64,000 nucleotides of DNA from contig JAHRBC010000003.1 in the NCBI GenBank assembly GCA_022702545.1, positions 5,766,001-5,830,000 of the forward strand. Direction: 5' to 3'. The notes under the pieces were generated by a model. It ran no database searches. It had not been told where the DNA came from and saw only the letters and a list, made by a program, of their open reading frames with translations. Source of the DNA: Phycomyces nitens (lineage: Eukaryota > Mucoromycota > Mucoromycetes > Mucorales > Phycomycetaceae). Position 1 is the stretch's first letter. The number at the start of each line of letters is the position of its first letter. Shown piece by piece: positions 23,312-35,440 of the stretch. The translations under genes and the position numbers were made by a program.

Positions 23312-24719
23312 ATGAAGATCCCCACAATTGCTGCTGTCCTTGGTCTTGCCTCTTTGGCCTCTGCTGAGATCTTCCTCCACGAGACCTTCTCTGATGGTGA
23401 AAACTGGACCCAACGCTGGACTCCTTCCACCCACCGTGCTGACCTTGGCAAGCTGGAGGTCACTACCGGAAAATGGTTTGCTGACGAGAACAAGAGCAAT
23501 GCCCTCAGAACCACCGAGGACTACCGCTTCTATGCCACTTCCACCCCCATCAAACCATTCACCAACAAGGACAAGGACCTGGTCATCCAGTACGATGTCA
23601 AGAACGAGCAGCGCATTGATTGCGGCGGAAGCTATGTCAAGGTAAATTTACAGATAGAATCTATGGAGTCTAGCCAGATGCTCATCCCCATCATAGATCT
23701 TCTCGGAGAAGTTTGACGCCAACACCTTTAACGGTGACAGTGAGTACAACATCATGTTCGGTCCTGATTTCTGCGGAACCAAGGCAATGGTTCATGCCAT
23801 CTTCAACTACAAAGGCGTCAACTATGACCTCAAGAAGACCGTCGCTGCACCCAACGATGTCGATACCCACACATACACCCTTATCGTAAAGCCCAACCAG
23901 ACATACCAGATCCTCGTCGATGGCGAAGAAAAGGCTTCGGGTGATATGATTGAGGACTGGGATTTCCTTGGCCCCAAGACCATCAAGGACCCTAGTGCCT
24001 CCAAGCCCGCCGACTGGGTTGATGAGCATGAAATTGATGATCCCAAAGACACAAAGCCTGCCGACTACGACTCTATTCCTGAATTCCTTGCTGACCCCGA
24101 GGCTGTCAAGCCCGAAGATTGGGATGATGAGATGGATGGCGAGTGGGAGGCTCCTTCGGTCCCTAACCCTGACTTCAAGGGTCCATGGGCCCCACAGCGT
24201 ATTCCCAACCCTGAGTACAAGGGTCCTTGGATCCACCCAGAGATCGACAACCCTGAATACAAGGTCGACAATGAGATCTATGCCTACAACTTTGGCAACC
24301 TCGGCCTCGATTTGTGGCAGGTCAAGAGCGGCACCTTGTTCGATAACTTCTTGGTGACTGACGATATCAAGGAAGCCGAGGCCATTCGCAAGGAAGCTCT
24401 CGATCTTGCTGTCAAGGAGAAGGAAGCCAAGGCTGTTCATGAGGCTGAACTTGCAAAGGCACAGGAAGAGGCAGACGCTGAGCAGGCTGTTGCTGATAAC
24501 GATGCTGATGAGAAGCCTCTTGAGGACGGTGAGTCTGGCGAGATGGAAATCAACTTTGACGACCTCAACTTTGATGATGAGACCAACCTTGAGGACGCTG
24601 CCGCAGAAGTCAAGGAAGACGTGGCCGAGATTAAGGAAGCAGTCGAAGAGAAGATTATCGAGGCTGTTCCCGAGGCTGTTCCCGAGGCTGCCAAGAAGCC
24701 CGTCAAGGACGAGCTTTAA
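23312..24719 (+). CDS. Calreticulin
   Basis: Two exons: 23312-23641 and 23697-24719; 1353 bases, 450 residues. Soluble ER lectin chaperone and Ca2+ store. It has a signal peptide (MKIPTIAAVLGLASLASA), then a globular N-domain (EIFLHETFSDGENWTQRW) with the paired cysteines in RIDCGGSY and DFCGTK. The P-domain carries three type-A repeats (IKDPSASKPADW, IDDPKDTKPADY, LADPEAVKPEDW) and three type-B repeats (VPNPDFKGPW, IPNPEYKGPW, IDNPEYKV), then the second half of the lectin fold. The C-terminus is a helical Glu/Lys/Ala-rich stretch ending KDEL for ER retrieval. There is no transmembrane segment, so it is calreticulin and not calnexin. The tail is less purely acidic than in animals. Codon use is biased to C-ending codons, as in highly expressed genes. 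Confidence 0.97.
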
Positions 24720-25211
24720 ATACCACTTACATGCATTCACCTCCCATTCATCTTATCATCTCTCTAATGTGTGAATCGAAATTCACTCCCGTCATCTCAT
24801 TCTCTAATGTAAACGCCAGGTTGCTATTTACAGGCACAGTCTTATATAAACTACAAAACCAATTGAAACATCAAATAAACAAGCCTCTATATTTTTTTTC
24901 CCTGTTTGAAAACATACAATGCTTTAATGTCTTTTTTGGTTGTTTAATTGCTATTCTAATTTCCAAATATAGTAACTACAAGACATTCAAAGACAAGACA
25001 AAGACCAAAAGGCTAAACACATTCTGAAATAGCCAGCCATTTCTCTTTCCAATCAAAAGACGATCCGTCGGGTACGAAATTGGATTTTCAAAAATGTCCC
25101 AATCAGTTTTAGAGTGTCAATCAAATATACAGGTCACACTGAAAAAGACTAGAAATCCCTGAATCCATTGACAGTCTTTCATTATCGGAAAATACGTCAA
25201 AACACACCACT
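24720..25211. other. Intergenic, calreticulin 3' side to kinase-like gene
   Basis: 492 AT-rich bases holding the calreticulin 3' UTR and the promoter of the next gene. Nothing else recognised. Confidence 0.6.
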
Positions 25212-26788
25212 ATGAATCATGCCTCTCTGAACAGGCTACATCCAGATCACCATTACCAAGAAGAGATTATAAAGACAGATCTTGTTAGCCAAACAATCAA
25301 TGACATTCATAATCTCATTGCGGCCTATCCTCTTGAATTCCATGTGCCTTTTCTAACAGCATATAAGCAGCCATGCTCAGTGGACGCTGCCATTCTCGAT
25401 CTCTATAGTATTACGCTTGAAAAGTACTCTTTACGAGAAATGCACTTTGATACCCATTGGGTAAGGTAGATATTATTACTATTATCCTTCATTATCGACA
25501 TATGCGCATGTCTTACACACTCTGGAACAGCATTGGCATATTGCATGGCGACAGGCACTTTCATTCGAAAATCTTCTTGTACTCGCGGACAATGACATGT
25601 CGCGTGTGATTGAGTCCTTTCACCCAAAGAGCCACAAGGCCATTGAAGCTATCTACAAACATGGTCTAGGACGCTACATGCGATGGTATCCCTGGAGGTG
25701 GTTCTCTGATCTAGTATTTATTGGTGCTGGGGGGTTTTCGGCTGTGTATGAAGCCAAGGTTGGACTGCCTTACGATGTTAGTGTTGGGATATCCAATGAT
25801 GGGCACGGCTATGCTCAAGGTACACATATACGACCCGTGGTGCTCAAGGTCGTGGACGAGAAGATCCTGAATGAGGTAATTATCATAGAGTCCACATATT
25901 CTTTGGTTGAAGAGATGAAGAACTTATGAACAATGCAAAAAAGCTTAGATTGTAGTACAGTCCAGGGCTTTTCTGGCTTTGTTGTTTCATGGGCTGACAG
26001 TGTGTGAGAGTACGGGAGACTTGATGATGGTGGGAACATTGGCCGAACAGGGGAACCTGGAGAACTTTATTGGGCGCCCTATTCCTTTCAGTATGCCTGG
26101 GATCCTGTATGGAGTAAGTCGTTTGGCAGTGAATATGGCAAGTCTTCATGACGAGATCAAGATGTGCCATCGCAATGTTCACCCTCGCAATGTGCTCTGT
26201 GGAGACGACTATCATCTGGTCGACTATCGATTCTCAACCGCTTCCAACGAAGCCACAAAGGTTACTCAACAGGCCATGGTACATTATGGAAGAATGCCAT
26301 ACATTGCACCCGAGGTCAGGCAAGGAATCTACACAGAAAAGGCAGATGTCTATAGTTTGGGGATCATGATGTGGCAATTGGCTTCAGGAATCAATTTCCC
26401 AGACCCAGAAATCCTTGTGGCCAATGTCAATGCCTATAGGATCGAGAGGATTCCTGGGGTTCCTAGATGGTACCAGGACCTCTTTACTGCCTGTCTGGAA
26501 CCTCTGCCAGAGAATAGACCGAGTGCTGAAGAAGTAGCCAACATTACCAGACGGTTTGCAGACAGTGAATCGGATGCTCGTATTAGTCCAGAGTGGATGG
26601 CCTATGTTGTGCGTCGAAGAGATGAAATTAAAAGATCTCAGCAGGGTGCAGATAACAACCAGGCCTCTATACCTGTCTCGCGGGTCTATGCTCTTCAGCA
26701 AATCATGTGTCCTCTCCCCATCAATACCTCTTTTCTCAACCGACCTCTTGACATGGCTTCCTTCTCGGCCCTTTCCAGTCTCCCCTAA
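25212..26788 (+). CDS. Protein kinase-fold protein, probable pseudokinase
   Basis: Three exons: 25212-25460, 25531-25875, 25961-26788; 1422 bases, 473 residues. The N-terminal 140 or so residues match nothing I recognise. The kinase domain follows: glycine loop GAGGFSAVYEAKV (from about residue 148), VVLKVVD (Lys about 189), CHRNVHPRNVL (about 267-277), LVDYRFST (about 284-291), YIAPEV (about 312-317) and DVYSLGIMMWQLASG. Two core motifs are altered: HRD is HRN, losing the catalytic Asp, and DFG is DYR, keeping the metal-binding Asp. The ATP-site Lys, the Asn of HPRN and APE remain, so nucleotide binding is plausible while phosphotransfer is doubtful. It resembles the TKL-like kinases that are numerous in Mucoromycota. 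The C-terminal 90 residues are unrecognised. Substrate and pathway unknown. Confidence 0.82.
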
Positions 26789-26919
26789 CCATTATGCTAA
26801 TTATCCTGTAATCCCATATTTTGAACCTCAGCCTCAAATGTTGTGACTTTGATAATGATGTTAATAAAGAACAATAAACTATCCCGCATAATTTGTGGTC
26901 ATATAAAACAAAAAAAAAG

Positions 26920-28934
<2,015 letters not shown>

Positions 28935-29044
28935 TATTAATAGCAAAAGAATGAATAAATCAGAAAAAGGTTGCCTTTATAAAAATCACAGTTACAAGTG
29001 CTTTAAATCATCTTTTTATTATTGTTATTGAAAAATATAAAAGT

Positions 29045-29793
29045 CTAATTGGTATCATATGTGAACTTTCGAGAATCGAGTTCCAAAGTGACAGGACCTA
29101 GTGATAGGATGCTTTAGGGCCAGTTTATTGCAGGCGAATTCACTTACCATCATTAATAATCTCCACAGACATCATCTCACCAAATTTGCCATCTTTGTAT
29201 ACATATTCTTCTTGTCAATATACAAGATTGATAAACCAAGTCGATTTACCTTTGATCTTTGCTGGGTCATAGGCTTTGCCTAGCTTGGATAAGAACAGTT
29301 CATACATTGACTTTGCATCGTCTGTCCTCATTGCTCTATGAAAATCAGGCTTATTTCCTATAAATTGGATTAGCAACTCAATAATAATATTTAAAAAAAA
29401 AACTATTTTTGGTTGTTTCTTACCTTTTGTAGTCTGTCCCTGAAGTGTAAATTGGGACACTTTTTTGATAATTTTATCGTTATTTTCTATAAATTGTACT
29501 TATCTAGGACTTACCACACAATATTTCTAGGCCGGCTTGTTTAGCACCAGCCTTCCACATTGCACCTGTGGCCTGGTCATCAAATACACGCACATTAAGG
29601 ATCTTGTTAACCATATAATCCACATCCTTTTCGACATCATCGGTTGCGATCCCGACCAATACGCAAATGCCCTTTTGGATTGACCCAACAATCTGATTGT
29701 CGACTATCAGGAGTTCAGGATCGTAATAAAGGACATTTGGTCTCTATTACCTGTCACACTCGCCCTTGTCACTCTTTGCAAAACAGCTCTCAT
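29045..29793 (-). CDS. DTD1: D-aminoacyl-tRNA deacylase
   Basis: Six exons: 29751-29793, 29515-29703, 29424-29459, 29250-29357, 29148-29192, 29045-29097; 474 bases, 157 residues, near the usual 150. It removes D-amino acids (and Gly from tRNA-Ala) mischarged on tRNA, acting as a cytosolic dimer. The start MRAVLQRVTRASVTVDNQIVG is the canonical opening of the family. The catalytic motif SQFTLQGQTTKGNKPDFHRA is complete, as is the second cross-subunit motif in VEIINDGPVTLELDS (Gly-Pro of the GPVT cis-peptide). Convergent with the helicase gene, 110 bases apart. Confidence 0.95.
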
Positions 29794-30045
29794 TACTGTT
29801 TAAATATTTGGCAATAAAGTCTAAAATACCCCTAATATTTTTGGCTGTCTATTCTTTTAAAATAATACAGTCGTACAGAAATTGGTCACATGACTTACGA
29901 GCGCCAGTTCAACTGCTTTTTTATATACAAACTCAAAAAAATCCACTTTAAAACCTCTCTTAAAATCAATCATTCCTAAATCACATGACTTGCGATCGGA
30001 GTCCTATTCTTTGACCCATTTAATTTAAAAAAAACCCCAATTGCC

Positions 30046-31057
30046 AGTGAAGTCAACGACTGAACCAAACCAGTAGAAACGTATAAGTAGCGAAGTCTAC
30101 AACTGAGCCAAACCGGTAAACATACTACTTGCGAAGTCTACGACTGAGCACAACCAGTATCGAGCCCGCGTAAGCGAAGGAGCTTTGCTCCTGGTCATAT
30201 TATTAAGACAGAATGAAATTAGAGATCATGTGATTTACCTATGTAATGCGCGAGAAATCACACAATAAGATAATTGAAGATAGAATGAATATGAGAATAA
30301 AGATGATGTTTATTTGTGATAATATTCGTGATATTTATACTAATGTAAGAGATGCCGCAGTATTCAATATTATATGCTAAGAGTGTTTTTACTGCGGCCT
30401 CTTGCTAAGTAATGATTGTCTTCTTGACATTGTTCACCCAACTAATGCGGTTGTAGTAGTTGTTTCTGATTGGAGCCGATTGTGACTTTGGGCTAGCTCT
30501 AATCCGTTCCTGACACCTACTAGCTTCTAAAGGGGATCCCTCTTTAGAGTTCTGAACCTTGCTGAAATTCGTTCCCAATCTTGGTGCTGTCAGTACCTAG
30601 TTACTTATTCTCGATTCTTGACGTCTCATTCTGTTTTCTTTCTCTATATATTTATTTCGCCTGTATTCTTACCAGCTGTATGTATCTATTTACTTTCTTA
30701 AAAGCCGTTTTCCCCCACTGGGGTTTTTTTCCCATGCTCTCTTTTCCTTCTAGCTGACTTTTCTCTCTGTCATGCCGTGTCAAACACAAAAACTTTTTTC
30801 TTTCTGTTCTTATACCTTATTTCTTTCCCCCTAGTATTTAGGGGTTTCTTTTTTTATTATTTATTTATATATTTTCAATTATTCTTTTTTCGTTCTCATG
30901 GGTGGCCTATATGCCTACAGGCGCCAGGCCTTGACACACCCACCAAATAAAAATACTTTTACCTGACATCTACTAGCTAACTCATCACGTGTTACAATAT
31001 CTTATATATAAAAAAAACCTTTAACATGCGAAGTCTACGACTGAGCCAAACCAGTAG
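30046..31057 (+). repeat. 30-bp dispersed repeat, four copies
   Basis: Consensus GCGAAGTCTACGACTGAGCC followed by AAACCAGTAG. Copies start near 30046, 30089, 30130 and 31027. The first three are spaced about 42 bases apart; the fourth lies 900 bases away. Copies 3 and 4 are nearly identical; copies 1 and 2 carry a few changes. All are in the same orientation. The function is unknown and I do not recognise the family. Confidence 0.75.
30242..30996. mobile_element. Possible solo LTR
   Basis: A 755-base segment beginning TGTAA and ending TTACA, the inverted ends typical of LTRs, and lying between copies 3 and 4 of the 30-bp repeat. The inside is T-rich and non-coding, with a GCGCGAG/CATCACGTG composition shift at the ends. 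No flanking target duplication is visible and no second LTR or polyprotein exists in the window, so this is only a suggestion. Confidence 0.3.
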
Positions 31058-31959
31058 ATTTCTTATATAGAATCATATAATTAGGCTTTTGCAGTAGAAC
31101 CAGATATTTCTTTCTGCCTGTAGTTGGGAGGTAATCAGGGAGCCCTCTGAGAGCGAGCAGCGCTCGTTTTTTTTAAAAAAATAATAAAAATGTCCAATCC
31201 CAGACCTTGATGACTCAATTTCTCTCTGAACAAATCATTCAAAAAGACATTGCGAATATTTTAAAGTGATATCTCTCCAAGAAATCATCAGGGCAAATAT
31301 AGTTATGAATTATTATTTGGATCTATTTGTACTTTATCTGTACAAAAACAATCATGGCACGGTTGGCCATAACCTATATAGCCACCAATTCCATCAATCT
31401 ATACTACAATAAGCTATATTCAGGCCAATACTTGCTTGCCTGCTTTAAGTGTATTCAATTTTTATATTTCTTTTAGGAAAATTGCTATTAATCTTTGTTT
31501 GGATCTTGATTTACTGGGTAAATAACCACAATGACCTGTCAGTCCATCTATCAAATGCTGAAAATATACTCAGTTTGGTACAAATCTCCGTAGATTATTT
31601 CTACAAGATGCTTAAAAAGGAGAAATGTCCTTTGGATGACGTCTCAAGATGAGTTTAAAGATCTACAAGATCATAAAATATTTCTGGTTAAATATTGCAT
31701 AGAAAAAAAGACACTATAAAGCTGATGGATACACTATCGGCTTCTACGCTATCCTTTGGATATCCACATGTGCGCTTGGGCCCTTTGATGTCAAACTAGA
31801 CCTTATTTTTTTATTATTTTTGATGATTTTTTATTTTTTATTTTTATTTTCTTGGTCAAAAGAGGCCGGTCATTGGGTGGCTGAGCTCAAGGGAGCAGCA
31901 AAAAAGACCGGTAAACTTTGGAAATCCACCTCAAGTTCCTTGACACCAAGACATACACC

Positions 31960-33912
31960 ATGGCGACGACTGAGGAGTTGCAGACACTTGTCCTGACCAC
32001 CCTGGACCAGAACCAGGTCATTGAAGACTCTAAGAACATCAAGTTGGATGGAAAGCCCATTGACCAACTTGCCCTCCTCGGTGCACTCAACAGTCTCAAG
32101 TCAAAGGATGTAAGGCACAGATGGTTATGCTTTGGAATATATGTTGATGGGAAAAAAAAAACTTTAGATGGTCGATTACTCTCCCATTGAACTTGAATTC
32201 TGGACCTTGACCGAGGAAGGTGAACAGGTTGCCAAAGACGGAAGTCATGAGGCACGCGTTTTCGCTGCTGTTCCTTCTGGCGAGCAGGGTATCCCTATTG
32301 CTGAAATCCAGGTAAAGAGCATTAGACAGTGTGTTTGTGAATTGGGTATTAGAGTAGAATAAGCGTCATTGTGCTGTTTTCTGATGTGTATATCGATAAA
32401 GGCCAAGCTTGGTGAGTCTGCCAAGGTTGGACAGGGCAAGGCTTTCAAGAACAAGTGGATCTCCAAAAAGGGTGCCAACTTGGTCCGCTTGGTAGAGAAT
32501 ATTGTGGATCAGACTCAAAAGGACCTCTTGGAAATCAAGAATACTTCCACACACAAGGACGCCAAGCTTTTGGCTGAATTGAAGAAGAGAAAGCTCACCG
32601 ACAAATAGTGCGTAAAAAAAAAACTCCCCATTGGGGGGGAGGGCTTTTGTGATTGACAGGCTGGCAAGGGACAGTGAATTAATTGTGTGCGATGTTTAGC
32701 AAAACCACCTCTTACAAGGTTACAAAGGGCCCTGCTTTTGCCCTCGAGGTTAAGAATGAGGCTACCGAAATCACCTATGAGATGCTCCAGTCGTAAGTCT
32801 CTAGATTTTCACATTCTACCGTGTGCTCACAGCCATACTCTTTAGTGGTGAATGGAAGAACGCCACTTTCAAAAAGTACAACTTTGATGCTGTTGGTGTT
32901 CCTCCTGCTGGTGGACATCTCCATCCTTTGATGAAGGTGCGCCAGGAGTTCCGTGAGATTTTCTTTGAGATGGGTTTCTCTGAGATGCCTACCAACTGCT
33001 TTGCCGAGTCTAGTTTTTGGAATTTCGATGCTCTTTTCCAGCCCCAGCAGCACCCTGCCAGAGATGCTCACGACACTTTCTTCCTCAAGGGTAAGCTATA
33101 TCTATTAAGAGAAAAGGGTCAAGGAAAGATGTGCTCAACATTTTCCAAATAGATCCTGCCAACACTGATCGTTTCCCCCGCGACTTGATGGCTAAGATCA
33201 AGGTGACCCATGAGAACGGTGGTGACACTGGTTCCACTGGTTACAACTACACATGGAAGGAGGAAGACGCAGGAAAGCTTATTCTCCGTACCCACACAAC
33301 TGCCGTCAGTTCATACATGCTTTACCAGCTCGCTGAAAAGACCAAGAAGGAGGGTGTCTTCCATCCCGCAAAGTACTTTTCTATCGATCGTGTGTTCCGT
33401 AACGAGTCTGTTGATGCTACTCACTTGGCTGAATTCCATCAGATTGAGGGTGTCATTGCTGACAAGAACTTGACTCTGGGTGATTTGATTGGTTTCATGG
33501 ATGTCTTTTTCAAGAAGATGGGTAAGTACTACTTGGGAGATGATGAGGAATGTTATGAATAAACTGACATGGGGTTTTAGGCATGGACAAGATTCGCTTC
33601 AAGCCCACCTACAACCCTTACACTGAGCCCAGTATGGAGATCTTCTCTTACCACGAGGGCCTTAAGCAGTGGGTTGAGATTGGTAACTCTGGTATGTTCC
33701 GTCCCGAGATGTTGTTGCCTCTCGGTTTACCACCAGATGTCCGTGTTATTGCCTGGGGTCTTGGTCTTGAGCGTCCTACTATGGTCAAGTATGGTATCTC
33801 CAACATCCGTGACTTGCTCGGCCATAAGGTCAACATTGCCATGATCAAGGACTACCCTGTCTGTCGATTGGACAAGAAGATGGGCAAGGAATTGGTCGGT
33901 TTGAGCGAGTAA
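31960..33912 (+). CDS. FRS2: Phenylalanyl-tRNA synthetase alpha subunit, cytosolic
   Basis: Seven exons: 31960-32109, 32168-32311, 32402-32607, 32700-32792, 32846-33090, 33153-33521, 33581-33912; 1539 bases, 512 residues (yeast Frs2 is about 503). With the beta subunit it forms the cytosolic alpha2-beta2 enzyme charging tRNA-Phe. The N-terminal winged-helix domains ([28 protein letters not shown]) are tRNA-contacting. The class II catalytic core shows motif 1 ([22 protein letters not shown]), motif 2 ([18 protein letters not shown]) and motif 3 ([13 protein letters not shown]), plus the [13 protein letters not shown] and FHQIEG segments characteristic of PheRS. The organellar single-chain PheRS would carry an anticodon domain instead, which is absent. 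The exon 3 donor GTGCGT was chosen because it alone joins in frame to [10 protein letters not shown]. Confidence 0.96.
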
Positions 33913-34129
33913 TGCTTATTGTCTAATAATATTATCAAAAATAAATAAACAAATGTATCAAGGAAAACCAGTATAATTATGTATATCAACCTTGCTTTAA
34001 CTATTATTTTTTGGCCCTGAACTGAGAAAAGCATGTCATTTTTGAGACGGCGCTTGGTTGCTAGGAAAAAACATAGAGTTGGCTTGCCTGTTAAAGCGAG
34101 TCTTCATCATCAACGATCCCTACTTCATC

Positions 34130-35063
34130 ATGTCAAAGTATTATAAAAAAAGAGCCTAAAGAGAGACAGCATCTCACCATCAATCTTTTAATTGTTGCAT
34201 AGTACCCGCGACCTTTCAGACTACGAGGATGATGACGCCCTCTTTGCAGAACTTGAGAATGAGGATGACTCTCACATGGCATATATGAGAGAGAAACGCA
34301 TCAAGGAGATTGAAGAAGAGTAAGAAGGATATACCAGTCTAGATCAACAATCTGATCCAAAAAAAAAAAACTCTATTAGATTGGAAAGACGACAGGCCAT
34401 GAGCGAGAACCAGCACGGTCTCTATACCGAGATTAGCAATGAAAAGGAGTTTATGGACATCACCACGTCTGAAAAGTACGTCGTTGGTCACTTTTTCCAC
34501 AAGGACTTTAGAAGATGCAAGATCATGGATACTCACTTGGAGGTAAGACGATTTGAACCATGAGTATCCTTTATTTGTGTATTAATTAGATTGATTTTTT
34601 TATTTTGATAGAAATTGGCTGCAAAGCATTATGGTACAAGGTTTATTCGTATTGATGTCCAGAATGCACCTTTCTTGGTCGAGAAGCTTCAGGTTCAGAC
34701 CCTTCCCTGCGTCATGGCCTGGGTTAATGGCTACTGTCAAATCAAGTAAGAATTGAGATATCCAAACGACCTTTATTTGATAATCATGGCTAACCAGACC
34801 TTTCTGCTGAAATTGACAGATTGATTGGCTTTGATGAGCTTGGAAATTCAGATGGTTTCCAGACATCTCTCTTGGAATTAAAGTTGAATAACTCTGGTAA
34901 GCAATTTTTTTCTCTCTCGGCTGGGCTGCGTATTGTCCTAGACCATTAAATGTCTGTGCTATAAGGTGCCTTGAAGAAAAAGGATGATCAGAATGCACGC
35001 AAACCGCAAACAAAATCGATCTTCCAGAGTGGTATCGCACCCTACATGTCTGATGAAGATTAA
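34130..35063 (+). CDS. PLP1: Phosducin-like thioredoxin-domain protein (TXNDC9/Plp1 type)
   Basis: Six exons: 34130-34137, 34203-34319, 34380-34542, 34612-34745, 34820-34896, 34966-35063; 597 bases, 198 residues. Acidic N-terminal helix (DLSDYEDDDALFAELENEDD), then a basic helix (REKRIKEIEEELERRQAM), then a thioredoxin-like fold: EFMDITTSEKYVVGHFFHKDFRRCKIMD, where the usual CxxC is absent (one Cys), and FIRIDVQNAPFLVEKLQVQTLPCV. These proteins are co-chaperones of the CCT chaperonin for actin and tubulin folding. The first exon of only eight coding bases (ATGTCAAA) is the least certain part: it follows from the frame (M-S-N-T-R-D) and the GTATTA donor. An upstream ATG at 34033 does not join in frame. 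Confidence 0.88.
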
Positions 35064-35440
35064 GTGGTTCGAACCAAAAGAGCATTTGTGTTTATAGACA
35101 CACCAAGTCATCATTTACTCACCCCCCTTCACCCCCTTTGCCCTCCATCCCCATTTTTACTTTTACTTTTACTCGCTTTAAACAGACAAAATCATTTCAC
35201 CTTTCTTTTTAAAAAAAAGTATCATGGAACAAACAAAGTATACAAAAAGACAATATTTGTATATGTATATATATAATATATATAGTATTTTTATTAAGTT
35301 TCTAAAAGAGAGAGAGAGAGAGAGGTAAAGAATAAGATGGGATTCCATTAAAAAAAGAAAAGACGCGGCTGCTGTAATATAAAAAGAAGAAAAGGAATAC
35401 AATAGAAACCAAGGTACAAAAGATGTCCAAGGTAAAGTTC
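35064..35440. other. 3' regions of convergent genes
   Basis: 377 bases between the TXNDC9-type gene and the transporter gene. Contains C/T-rich tracts, TA runs and an AG dinucleotide run at about 35307-35324. No gene seen. Confidence 0.6.

Larger units (their letters stand above)
29794..31959. other. 2.2-kb gene-free, repeat-bearing region
   Basis: No coding sequence recognised. It contains the 30-bp repeat family and the LTR-like segment annotated separately, plus two compact GC hairpins: GGAGC-TTT-GCTCC near 30179-30191, and CGAGC-AGC-GCTCG near 31157-31169 followed by a run of T. T-rich tracts are common from 30640 to 30900. The 3' end holds the PheRS promoter. Confidence 0.55.

Noticed and set aside
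23691..24740. 349-codon open frame opposite calreticulin
   Set aside because: Antisense shadow created by the codon bias of the highly biased calreticulin exon; composition Leu/Val-rich with no motif.
30701..30860. CCCC-ACT-GGGG and CCCCTA-GTATT-TAGGGG hairpins followed by T runs as bacterial terminators
   Set aside because: The window is eukaryotic; such hairpins are more likely part of the putative LTR or chance in T-rich sequence.
35066..35076. GTGGTTCGAACC as a tRNA T-arm
   Set aside because: No acceptor stem, D-arm or anticodon arm at tRNA spacing; it lies in a 3' UTR.
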